Shown one piece after another: positions 38,134 to 45,159 of a stretch of 45,159 bases of DNA. Numbering within the stretch: position 1 is the stretch's first letter; every line of letters begins with the position of its first letter. Position numbers and translations under genes: made by a program. This DNA is from an uncultured Oscillibacter sp. (GTDB taxonomy: Bacteria > Bacillota > Clostridia > Oscillospirales > Oscillospiraceae): assembly GCF_910584465.1 (NCBI RefSeq), contig NZ_CAJUBK010000015.1, forward strand, positions 1 through 45,159, given 5' to 3'. Under the pieces are notes generated by a model that was given only the letters and a program-made list of their open reading frames with translations, did no database searches and was not told the DNA's origin.

Positions 38134-39063
38134 TCACAGTTTCCCGTCCGCCCGGGCGTCCACTTTCTTCGCCAGCTCCTCCGCCGCGTTGTAGCCGAAT
38201 TTCCGGTGGCGGTTGTTCATGGCCGCCACCTCGACGATGCTGGCGAGGTTCCGGCCCGGCCGCACCGGGATGGTGACGATGGGGACCTGGATGTCCAGGA
38301 TGTCGATGAAATGATCCTCGATGCCCAGGCGGTCATAGAACTTGTTGCTGTCCCAGGGCTCGAAATTCACCACGAGATCCAGCTGGGCCTCGTTCTTGAT
38401 GGCCCGGACGCCGAAGAGCTGGCGCACGTCGATGACGCCGATGCCCCGCAGCTCGATGTAATTGCGGATGACCTCCGGAGCGGTGCCCATCAGCTGGCCG
38501 GAGATGCGCCGCAACTCCACCGCGTCGTCGGCCACCAGGCGGTGGCCCCGCATGATCAGCTCGATGGCGGCCTCGCTCTTGCCCACGCCGGAGTCGCCGG
38601 TGATCATGACGCCCTCGCCATAGATGTCCAGCAGGACGCCGTGGCGGGTGACGCAGGGGGCCAGGACCTTGTTCAGGTATTCGATCGTGCGGCTGGTGAA
38701 GCTCACCGTCACCTCGCTGGTCCGGAGCAGGGTCTTCTGGTGCTCGACGGCGCTCTCGATGCACTCCGGGAAGCAGTCCAGGCTCCTGGCGATGACCAGG
38801 GCGGGGATGTCGTAGAGGAAGAGGTCGTCGAAGCACTTGCGGCGCTGGGCCTCGCTGAGCCCGCGCAGATAGGTGACCTCCGCCTTGCCGATGACCTGGA
38901 GGCGGCAGGGGTCGAAGTAGTCATAGAAGCTTTGGAACTGGAGGCCGGGCCGGTTCAGGTCCGGCACGGTCAGCACGGCCGTGCCGAAATCGCTCCCCTG
39001 GTTCAGCACCTCCAGGTTGAAGAGGGACACGAGATCCTTCACTTTCAGACCATTCTCACGCAT
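38134..39063 (-). CDS. hprK: HPr kinase/phosphorylase
   Basis: 309 residues. Bifunctional enzyme that phosphorylates Ser46 of HPr for carbon catabolite control. The N-terminal domain (KVKDLVSLFNLEVLNQG) is followed by the P-loop GDSGVGKSEAAIELIMRGHRLVADDAVEL, the signature IELRGIGVIDVRQLFGVRAIKNEAQLDLVVNFEPWD and the C-terminal MNNRHRKFGYNAAEELA. AAAGGAG precedes the ATG. First gene of the block ending in dnaE. Confidence 0.97.
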   Translation of the reverse strand: MRENGLKVKDLVSLFNLEVLNQGSDFGTAVLTVPDLNRPGLQFQSFYDYFDPCRLQVIGKAEVTYLRGLSEAQRRKCFDDLFLYDIPALVIARSLDCFPECIESAVEHQKTLLRTSEVTVSFTSRTIEYLNKVLAPCVTRHGVLLDIYGEGVMITGDSGVGKSEAAIELIMRGHRLVADDAVELRRISGQLMGTAPEVIRNYIELRGIGVIDVRQLFGVRAIKNEAQLDLVVNFEPWDSNKFYDRLGIEDHFIDILDIQVPIVTIPVRPGRNLASIVEVAAMNNRHRKFGYNAAEELAKKVDARADGKL

Positions 39064-39141
39064 GGTGTTTCTCCTTTTCCCGGCGGGGCCGCTCCCCTCC
39101 GGGCGATCCTTCGTTCACGCGTCCTTCGCGCGTCTATCCCC

Positions 39142-39170
39142 ATTATATATGAAGTCTCCCCAACGCGCAA
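39142..39170 (-). promoter_or_regulatory. Promoter of the hprK block
   Basis: TTGCGC (39170-39165), 17-base spacer, TATAAT (39147-39142), about 80 bases before hprK. Confidence 0.65.
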
Positions 39171-39234
39171 CACTTTCCGGAAGAAGATGGACGGGGATCT
39201 CGGAAAAAAACTTCGGACATTTTGAAAATTCTTC

Positions 39235-39263
39235 TTGCATTTTCCGACCGATCCTGTTATTAT
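39235..39263 (+). promoter_or_regulatory. Promoter of rpmB
   Basis: TTGCAT (39235-39240), 17-base spacer, TATTAT (39258-39263), about 58 bases before the start codon. Confidence 0.65.
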
Positions 39264-39320
39264 AACATCCGTGCTTATGAAGATACGCACGCAGTACATG
39301 ACAGCAGGGAGGTGCAATGG

Positions 39321-39509
39321 ATGGCTAAGTGCGAGTATTGCGGCAAAGGCGTGACCTTCGGCATCCAGGTCTCTCACTCTCACCGGCGTTCCAACCGTCC
39401 CTGGAAGCCCAATGTGAAACGCGTCAAGGCGATCGTGGACGGTTCCCCCCGCCACGTGTATGTCTGCACCCGGTGCATGCGCTCCGGCAAGGTCACCCGA
39501 GCGGTCTGA
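39321..39509 (+). CDS. rpmB: 50S ribosomal protein L28
   Basis: 62 residues. MAKCEYCGKGVTFGIQVSHSHRRSNRPWKPNVKRVKAIVDG and the end VYVCTRCMRSGKVTRAV are those of bL28 with four zinc-binding cysteines (two CxxC pairs), the C+ form. AGGGAGGTG precedes the ATG; an out-of-frame ATG lies 4 bases upstream. Flanked by its own promoter and terminator. Confidence 0.97.
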   Translation: MAKCEYCGKGVTFGIQVSHSHRRSNRPWKPNVKRVKAIVDGSPRHVYVCTRCMRSGKVTRAV

Positions 39510-39534
39510 CCGCAGACGACTGGAGGAAAAGAGC

Positions 39535-39562
39535 TCCCGGACATCTGTCCGGGAGTTTTTTC
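39535..39562 (+). terminator. Terminator of rpmB
   Basis: CTCCCGGACA / TGTCCGGGAG followed by TTTTTT, a textbook hairpin. Confidence 0.92.
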
Positions 39563-39578
39563 GTCTGTCCGGGGCCGC

Positions 39579-40214
39579 TCATCCGGGCCGGGCACACCGT
39601 TCGAAGTCCAGCCGGAGGAGCTCCTTCCCGTTCGGGAGGCCGCGCGTCAGCGTCCCGGCCTCCTGATAGCCGATGGCGAGCATCGCCTGCCGCAGGGCCT
39701 GTCCGCTCACCCGACGATGGACCCGCTCCAGCCCGTCGAACACATGCAGGTACGGCGACTCCGAGACCCAGCCCTCCCCCGTGTCGATCTGGATCACGCA
39801 GGAGACCCAGCGGGGCCTCACCCGCCGCACCGCCCTCTGGAAGCTCTCACAGCCGATATACTCCACCAGCAGGTCCGCGATGAGTAGATCTGCCTCCGGC
39901 AGGGGGCAGGGCTCCTCCGTCAGATCCGCCCGCAGACACTCCAGCACCCCCGCCAGCTCAGGATATCTGGAGGCCGCCGCCGCAAGATACGAGGCGTTGA
40001 TATCGACCCCGTAGATCGTTTCGAACTGCCCCTCCCGGACATGCTCCAGGCCATTGCCGCCCGCGATGCCCAGGATCATCACCTTGGGGGCGCGGTGCGC
40101 CTCCAATTGGCCCTCCATCATCTCGTTCAGGGCCTGCAGCTGCCCGACCTGCTCCAGGCCCATGTGCCCCTCGTGATCGCGCAGGGGGATCGTCTCCCAA
40201 GGGTGGTCCCGCAT
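39579..40214 (-). CDS. SAM-dependent methyltransferase
   Basis: 211 residues of the class I fold: VMILGIAGGNGLEHV (motif I), IYGVDINASYLAAAASRYPEL (motif II), EADLLIADLLVEYIGCESF and the C-terminal GYQEAGTLTRGLPNGKELLRLDF. The substrate is unknown. It is 12 bases downstream of tgt and probably co-transcribed, though this does not imply a tRNA substrate. Confidence 0.85.
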   Translation of the reverse strand: MRDHPWETIPLRDHEGHMGLEQVGQLQALNEMMEGQLEAHRAPKVMILGIAGGNGLEHVREGQFETIYGVDINASYLAAAASRYPELAGVLECLRADLTEEPCPLPEADLLIADLLVEYIGCESFQRAVRRVRPRWVSCVIQIDTGEGWVSESPYLHVFDGLERVHRRVSGQALRQAMLAIGYQEAGTLTRGLPNGKELLRLDFERCARPG

Positions 40215-40226
40215 ACCGCCGCCGCC

Positions 40227-41360
40227 TCAGGCCCTTCCCGCCAGCTTCCCGCTGTGCTCCGCCCGGAACTCCGCGAAGCGGCCCTCGTCCAGGGCCTGCC
40301 GGATCTTGGCGGTCAGCTCGTTGTAAAAATAGAGGTTGTGCAGCACCGCCAGCCGCAAGGCCAGGGTCTCCCCCGCCTTGAACAGGTGCCGCAGGTACGC
40401 CCGGGAGGAGCCCCGGCATACCGGGCAGCCGCAGCTCTCACTGATGGGCCGGTCGTCCATGGCGTACTTGGCGTTCAGGATGTTCACGACGCCCTCCCAG
40501 GTGAAGAGCTTGCCGTGCCGCCCGTTCCGGGAGGGCATGACGCAGTCGAAGAAGTCCACCCCCCGGGCCACGGCCTCGATGATGTTGCTGGGCGTGCCCA
40601 CGCCCATGAGGTACCGGGGCTTCTCCCGGGGCATATGGGGCTCCACCGCCTCGATGATGTCGTACATCACCTGGGTGGGCTCCCCCACCGCCAGGCCGCC
40701 GATGGCGTAGCCGTCGCACCCCAGCTTGGCGATCTCCTCCATATGCCAGACCCGCAGGTCCGCGAAGGTCGCGCCCTGGTTGATGCCGAAGAGGAGCTGC
40801 CCGGGGTTGATCGTCCCCGGCAGGGCGTTCAGCCGGTCATGCTCCCGCTTGCAGCGCTCCAGCCAGCGCAGGGTCCGCTCACAGGAGGCTTTGGCGTATC
40901 CATAAGCGGCCGGGTTCTCCACGCACTCGTCGAAGGCCATGGCCACGTCGCTGCCCAAGTTGGACTGGATCTGCATGGACTCCTCCGGGCCCATGAAGAT
41001 CTTCCGCCCGTCGACGTGGGAGGAGAAATAGACCCCCTCCTCCTCGATGCGCCGGAGGGGGGCCAGGGAGAAGACCTGGAAGCCGCCGGAATCCGTCAGG
41101 ATGGGGCCGTCCCATCCCATGAACTCATGGAGCCCCCCCATCTGCCGGATCAGCTCGTCGCCGGGACGGAGGTGGAGGTGATAGGTGTTGCTCAGCTCGA
41201 TCTGGCACCCCACCTCCCGGAGGTCCTGAGCGGACACGCCGCCCTTGATGGCGGCCTGGGTGCCCACGTTCATGAACACCGGCGTCTGGACCACGCCGCC
41301 GTGGGCGCAGGAGAACCGGCCCCGCCGGGCCCGGCCCTCGGTCTTCAGCAATTCAAACAT
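40227..41360 (-). CDS. tgt: tRNA-guanine transglycosylase
   Basis: 377 residues. Exchanges G34 for a queuine precursor in tRNAs with GUN anticodons. TPVFMNVGTQAAIKG at the start, the catalytic region ILTDSGGFQVFSLAPLRRIEEEGVYF, FDECVENPA, YLMGVGTPSNIIEAVARGVDFFDCVMPSRNGRHG and the zinc site CGCPVCRGSSRAYLRHLF...HNLYF are seen. It overlaps the TfoX-like gene by 8 bases; queA lies upstream in the same operon. Confidence 0.97.
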   Translation of the reverse strand: MFELLKTEGRARRGRFSCAHGGVVQTPVFMNVGTQAAIKGGVSAQDLREVGCQIELSNTYHLHLRPGDELIRQMGGLHEFMGWDGPILTDSGGFQVFSLAPLRRIEEEGVYFSSHVDGRKIFMGPEESMQIQSNLGSDVAMAFDECVENPAAYGYAKASCERTLRWLERCKREHDRLNALPGTINPGQLLFGINQGATFADLRVWHMEEIAKLGCDGYAIGGLAVGEPTQVMYDIIEAVEPHMPREKPRYLMGVGTPSNIIEAVARGVDFFDCVMPSRNGRHGKLFTWEGVVNILNAKYAMDDRPISESCGCPVCRGSSRAYLRHLFKAGETLALRLAVLHNLYFYNELTAKIRQALDEGRFAEFRAEHSGKLAGRA

Positions 41361-41625
41361 GGGGCACCTCCCGGGGCAGACGGTCGAAAAACTCCCGGAG
41401 CGACGCCTTCTCCTCCGGCGTCAGCGCCTCCTTCGGCACCCCCTGCACGGCCCCCGCCAGGGCGGTGAGCCGGTGGAAGCAGGCGGCGGGATCCACCTGG
41501 GCGCGGATCTGCAGGAAGGCCCGCTCCGCCCCCGCGGACCGGAGCGCCTCGGGGCCGTCTATCCCCACCCGGCGGAGGTCCTCCGCCAGCTTGGGGCCGA
41601 TGTTGGGGAGGTCGGTCAAAGTCAT
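41353..41625 (-). CDS. TfoX C-terminal domain protein
   Basis: 90 residues, AAAGGAGGAG ahead of the ATG. MTLTDLPNIGPKLAEDLRRVGIDGPEALRSAGAERAFLQI is a helix-hairpin-helix-like TfoX/Sxy C-terminal domain; the rest is helical. In proteobacteria TfoX/Sxy activates competence; stand-alone C-domains in Firmicutes have no proven role. Between queA and tgt. Confidence 0.85.
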   Translation of the reverse strand: MTLTDLPNIGPKLAEDLRRVGIDGPEALRSAGAERAFLQIRAQVDPAACFHRLTALAGAVQGVPKEALTPEEKASLREFFDRLPREVPHV

Positions 41626-41641
41626 GGACGCGCTCCTCCTT

Positions 41642-42667
41642 TCAAGAGATGAACATGGCGTCGCCGAAGGAGAAGAAGCGGTACCGCTGCCGCACCGCCT
41701 CCGCATAGGCGGCCAGCACCGCCTCCCGCCCCGCGAAGGCGGACACCAGCATGATCAGCGTGCTCTCCGGCAGATGGAAATTCGTCACCAGGCCGTCCAT
41801 CACCTTGAAGCGGTAGCCTGGATAGATGTAGATATCCGTCCAGCCGGACCTGGGCTCCATGTGCCCGTCCTCCCCCGCCCAGGATTCCAGCGTCCGGCAG
41901 GAGGTGGTCCCCACGCAGATGCACCGGCCCCCCGCCGCCTTGGTCGCGTTGATGAGCTCCGCGGTCTGCGGAGGGATGGTGCAGAACTCACGGTGCATGG
42001 GATGGTCCTCGACGGTCTCCTCCTTCACGGGGCGGAAGGTCCCCAGGCCCACATGGAGGGTCACATAGCCGATGCCCACGCCCTTCGCCGCCACCGCCTC
42101 CAGCAGCTCCGGCGTGAAGTGGAGCCCCGCCGTAGGCGCGGCGGCGCTGCCCGGGACCCTGGAGTAAACGGTCTGGTACCGCTCCTGGTCCCGGAGCTCC
42201 TCCTTGATATACGGCGGCAGGGGCATCCTGCCCAGGCGCTCCAAGACCTCCAGGAAGATGCCGGGATACTCGAAGCGGACCAGGCGTCCGCCGTCCGCCT
42301 CCTCCCCCACCACCTCGGCGGTGAGCTCGCCCTCCCCGAAGGTCATCCGGGCCCCGGTGCGCAGGCGCCGGCCCGGACGGACCAGGCACTCCCAGACGCC
42401 GTCCCCCTTGTCGGTGAGCAGCAGCACCTCACAGGCCCCGCCCCCCGGCAGCCGCCGGCCCAGCAGGCGGGCCGGCAGGACGCGGGAGTCGTTCAAGATC
42501 AGGCAGTCGCCGGGCCGCAGGGACTCCGGCAGATCATAGAACCTCCGGTGGGCGGTCTCCCCCGTCCGGCGGTCCAGGGTCATGAGACGGGAACGGTCCC
42601 GCTCCTCGATGGGGGCCTGGGCGATGAGCTCCTGGGGGAGGTCATAATAAAAATCGGTCGTCTTCAT
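41642..42667 (-). CDS. queA: tRNA preQ1(34) S-adenosylmethionine ribosyltransferase-isomerase
   Basis: 341 residues. Adds the cyclopentene ring precursor from SAM in queuosine synthesis. MKTTDFYYDLPQELIAQAPIEERDRSRLM, SLRPGDCLILNDSRVLPARLLG, PPYIKEEL, YQTVYSRVPGSAAAPTAGLHFT, HVGLGTFRPVKEETVEDHPMHREF and FHLPESTLIMLVSAFAGRE are all QueA signatures. Upstream of tgt as in many genomes. Confidence 0.98.
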   Translation of the reverse strand: MKTTDFYYDLPQELIAQAPIEERDRSRLMTLDRRTGETAHRRFYDLPESLRPGDCLILNDSRVLPARLLGRRLPGGGACEVLLLTDKGDGVWECLVRPGRRLRTGARMTFGEGELTAEVVGEEADGGRLVRFEYPGIFLEVLERLGRMPLPPYIKEELRDQERYQTVYSRVPGSAAAPTAGLHFTPELLEAVAAKGVGIGYVTLHVGLGTFRPVKEETVEDHPMHREFCTIPPQTAELINATKAAGGRCICVGTTSCRTLESWAGEDGHMEPRSGWTDIYIYPGYRFKVMDGLVTNFHLPESTLIMLVSAFAGREAVLAAYAEAVRQRYRFFSFGDAMFIS

Positions 42668-42676
42668 GTCATATCC

Positions 42677-44332
42677 TCAGCGAATCGTGATATCAGTATA
42701 GTAGAACTCCAGGATCTCCCGGTAGCTGCGGCCCTGCTCTGCCATGGCCTTGGCGCCGTACTGGCTCATGCCCACGTTGTGGCCGCTGCCGGTGCCGGTG
42801 ATGGTGAAGGTCCCGTCGCCGGCCGGAGCGCCGTGGTCCTGCCCGCCGCCGCCGGAGACCGTGACGGTGCCGGAGGAGGTGGCCGCCGCGGCGGTATCCC
42901 CCCACAGCGTGCCCAGGGCCCCGCCGCCGGAGATCACCGACACGCCGTGCAGCGAGGAGAGCTGGTCCGTGCCGTTGACGACGAGGCCGGAGCCCCCCCG
43001 GCGGCCGTTGATGTCGAAGCGCATGCTGTTGACGGATTTTTGGTAGGTGCTGCTGTAGAAGATCATCCGGCAGTCGTCGCCGGTGAAGGTCTCCGTGCCG
43101 CCGCTGCCCACGAAGGTCACCCGCTTCACGTTCCCGAGCGGCGTGTGCTCCGAGACGTAGACGTCCTGGACCGTGCCCACGGGATGGCCCTTCTGGTCCA
43201 GGATCCAGCTCAGCTGCTCGGCGGTGTAGGTGACGGACCAGCTGTTGTTGGGGACGCTGGTCTGGGCCTCATAGGGGTCCATCTTCCCCTTCAAATATCC
43301 GGTCTCCGTGCCCCAGACGTTGGCCCCGTCCTCCGTGGCCCCGCCGTCGGAGGAGTGGTAGACCGCGTCCTGGACCAGGGCGCCGTCATAATAGATGCAC
43401 TCCCCGGCGGTGGCCTCCACCGCCCGGTCGCTGGTATCGGAGGGGCCGGCCCCGCCGCTGCCGTGGCCGTTGTAGACCTGGCAGTCCACACCGCTGCAAA
43501 CGTCGAAGCCGTTGGCGCCCAGGTGCTTGCTGTGGCCCTGGACGAAGGTCCGGGCGCAGACCGCCTGGGCCTCCAGCGCCGCCAGGGGCCACGCGCCGCC
43601 CATCTCATAGGGGATGACGCCCTTCACATAGCCCTCCAGATCGATCACGTTCACCACGTTCAGGCTCCCGCCGGTGACGCGGGGATACTCGAAGGCCCCG
43701 CCGTACTTATAGCCCTTGAACCACGTGGACGTGTCCCGCCCCGAGGGCCGGACGCCCAGCGCCAGCACGCCGCTGCAGTCGAACTCGAAGAGGATGTCCG
43801 TGGACCGCGTCCGGGTCACGATCACGCCGGTGGAGGAGGACCGCACGGCCCGCCCGCCCCAGCGCCCGGCGGCGTCCTCCGCCTCGGCCTGGGACTCGTA
43901 GCAGCCCAGCCGGACCACATGCTCCCAATCCACCCAGGCGGGCCAGCCGCCCTCGGCCCGGGCCCGGCTCAGCGCCTCGTCATAGGAGCGGAAGCCGTCG
44001 AGCTGGACGTGCCACTCCCCCAGGCTCCGGTAGCCGCCGGAGGGCACTGAGGGGGAATAGGTCCCGCTGCCGTCCATATAGATGGTCCCGGCGGCGGTCA
44101 TGGAGATGGCGGTCTCCTCCGTCCAGCCCAGGGGGGTGAAGGAGCGGTCGTCCTCGAAATAGCCGAAGTCATAGCCGGACCCCACCGCGTTCTCCAGGTT
44201 CGCGGAGAACAGGGCCGAGGTGCCGTAGCGCAGGCCCACCTTCACCATGCCGTTGGTCACGGCGGAGGCCGGCGCGGCTCCGAGAGCAAAAAAAGTCACA
44301 ACGAAGACCAGGGTCAGCAGTGTTTTTTTCAT
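42677..44332 (-). CDS. Exported SpoIID/LytB-domain protein
   Basis: 551 residues. Signal peptide (MKKTLLTLVFVVTFFALGAAPASA). A middle SPOR-like region (about 85-160) with paired LDGFRSYDEALSRA and LGCYESQAEAEDAA repeats precedes the SpoIID domain (about 225-545): VNVIDLEGYVKGVIPYEMGGAWPLAALEAQAVCARTF, YHSSDGGATED and GTGSGHNVGMSQYGAKAMAEQGRSYREIL. SpoIID-type proteins are lytic transglycosylases acting in engulfment or as amidase enhancers. The start at 44332 follows GGGAGGTC closely; a TTG at 44344 is disfavoured. Confidence 0.93.
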   Translation of the reverse strand: MKKTLLTLVFVVTFFALGAAPASAVTNGMVKVGLRYGTSALFSANLENAVGSGYDFGYFEDDRSFTPLGWTEETAISMTAAGTIYMDGSGTYSPSVPSGGYRSLGEWHVQLDGFRSYDEALSRARAEGGWPAWVDWEHVVRLGCYESQAEAEDAAGRWGGRAVRSSSTGVIVTRTRSTDILFEFDCSGVLALGVRPSGRDTSTWFKGYKYGGAFEYPRVTGGSLNVVNVIDLEGYVKGVIPYEMGGAWPLAALEAQAVCARTFVQGHSKHLGANGFDVCSGVDCQVYNGHGSGGAGPSDTSDRAVEATAGECIYYDGALVQDAVYHSSDGGATEDGANVWGTETGYLKGKMDPYEAQTSVPNNSWSVTYTAEQLSWILDQKGHPVGTVQDVYVSEHTPLGNVKRVTFVGSGGTETFTGDDCRMIFYSSTYQKSVNSMRFDINGRRGGSGLVVNGTDQLSSLHGVSVISGGGALGTLWGDTAAAATSSGTVTVSGGGGQDHGAPAGDGTFTITGTGSGHNVGMSQYGAKAMAEQGRSYREILEFYYTDITIR

Positions 44333-44355
44333 GGGACCTCCCAATATCCGTCGTC

Positions 44356-44384
44356 TTGACGTTCGTTCGAGATCATGCTACCAT
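44356..44384 (+). promoter_or_regulatory. Candidate promoter of asd
   Basis: TTGACG (44356-44361), 17-base spacer, TACCAT (44379-44384). A second -10-like TATAAT lies at 44442-44447, 74 bases before the start codon, without a clear -35. No T-box or lysine riboswitch signature was recognised in the leader. Confidence 0.45.
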
Positions 44385-44520
44385 GACGTACAGCAGACAT
44401 TTGTCCGCGCGTCAGGCACGATCGCCGCCGCATGCGGATATTATAATACAAAAACGCGTCCAATTCAACCAGGAAATCTCTTCGGAGGTCCCGCAACAAC
44501 ACAGCAGGAGGAACATATCA

Positions 44521-45159
44521 TGGAACAGTACAAGGTCGGGGTCATCGGCTGCACCGGCATGGTGGGCCAGCGCTTCGTCACCCTTTTGGAGGACCACCCC
44601 TGGTTCCGTCTGACGGCGGTGGCCGCCAGTGCCCGCAGCGCCGGGAAGACCTATGAAGATGCGGCGGGCCCCCGCTGGGCCATGGCCTCCCCCATACCGG
44701 AGCAGGCCAAGGGCCTGGTGGTCCTGGATGCCGCCGCCGACGCGGAGGAGCTGGCCTCCAGGGTGGACTTCTGCTTCTGCGCCGTGGACATGGGGAAGGA
44801 GGAGATCCGGGCCCTGGAGGAGCGGTATGCCAAGCTGGAGTGCCCCATCGTCTCCAACAATTCCGCCCACCGCTGGACGGACGACGTGCCCATGGTGGTG
44901 CCGGAGCTTAACGCGGAGCACCTGGAAGTTATCGCGGCCCAGCGCGCGCGCCTGGGCACCAAGCGGGGCTTCATCGCCGTGAAGAGCAACTGCTCCCTCC
45001 AGAGCTATGTCCCCGCCCTCCATCCCCTGCTGAAGTACGGCGTCGACCGGGCGCTGGTCTGCACCTATCAGGCCATCTCCGGCGCGGGCAAGACGTTCCA
45101 GCGCTGGCCGGAGATGGTGGACAACTGCATCCCCTACATCGGCGGCGAGGAGGAGAAGA
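44521..45159 (+). CDS. asd: Aspartate-semialdehyde dehydrogenase (3' end beyond window)
   Basis: The first 213 residues are in the window and the frame is still open. YKVGVIGCTGMVGQRFVTLL is the NADP-binding start; IVSNNSAHRWTDDVPMVVPELN and FIAVKSNCSLQSYVPALHPL (catalytic Cys) follow, then TYQAISGAGKTFQRWPEMVDN. It belongs to the archaeal/fungal-like subgroup with KSNCS rather than the typical NCT motif. It makes the aspartate semialdehyde used for lysine, threonine and methionine. GGAGGAAC precedes the ATG. Confidence 0.95.

Noticed and set aside
44345..44520. T-box or lysine riboswitch in the asd leader
   Set aside because: Neither the T-box sequence nor the conserved lysine-riboswitch core is visible, and no leader terminator is present.

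Overview
The window comes from a high-GC, spore-forming member of the Clostridia, most likely a gut Oscillospiraceae (Flavonifractor/Lawsonibacter-like). That placement is inferred from gene content and order: spoIIM-xerD, a sigma-H-like factor, a SpoIID-domain protein, whiA-yvcK-rapZ-murB-hprK, TIGR04086 next to yajC, and DUF3048, DUF4364 and DUF1858 proteins. No 16S gene is present to confirm it.

Layout. 1-335 is the RNase P RNA, with the 5' strand of P1 just outside the window. 392-801 is a decayed XRE-type regulator. 996-4262 is a three-gene cassette (VTC-domain protein, DUF4956 membrane protein, CotH-like kinase). 4537-5151 is a solitary serine recombinase. 5445-15503 is almost entirely leftward core genes: yebC, nif3-like, trmK, DUF1858, zinc ribbon, sigma factor, ruvCAB, spoIIM-xerD, TIGR04086 and yajC.

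15581-25567 is the highlight: an integrated filamentous phage (inovirus) of about 10 kb, with lower GC than its surroundings and a perfect 16-bp direct repeat at its ends. It sits between the outward-facing promoters of yajC and an acetyltransferase gene and spares both. It encodes a small ssDNA-binding-type protein, an HUH replication initiator, a string of tiny membrane proteins with strong Shine-Dalgarno sites, a large secreted adsorption-type protein, a Pro/Glu-repeat membrane protein, a probable major coat protein followed by a strong terminator, and a Zot/pI-type morphogenesis ATPase. A ribbon-helix-helix regulator, a SprT-like metalloprotease and an IS30-family transposase at the right end complete it. 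Unusual for an inovirus, three small membrane-protein genes run leftward, two of them in mirror-image convergent pairs that share CTAG stop codons. An 18-bp motif (TTG-N5-RCACTTTCAA) occurs six times in the element, on both strands.

25653-29112 holds small accessory and conserved genes. 29229-39063 is the leftward hprK-glk-murB-rapZ-yvcK-whiA-DUF3788-dnaE block, linking carbon signalling, cell wall synthesis and replication. rpmB follows on the plus strand. 39579-44332 is a leftward queuosine block (queA, tgt) with a SpoIID-domain gene, a TfoX-C-domain gene and a methyltransferase. The window ends inside asd (lysine/threonine/methionine biosynthesis).
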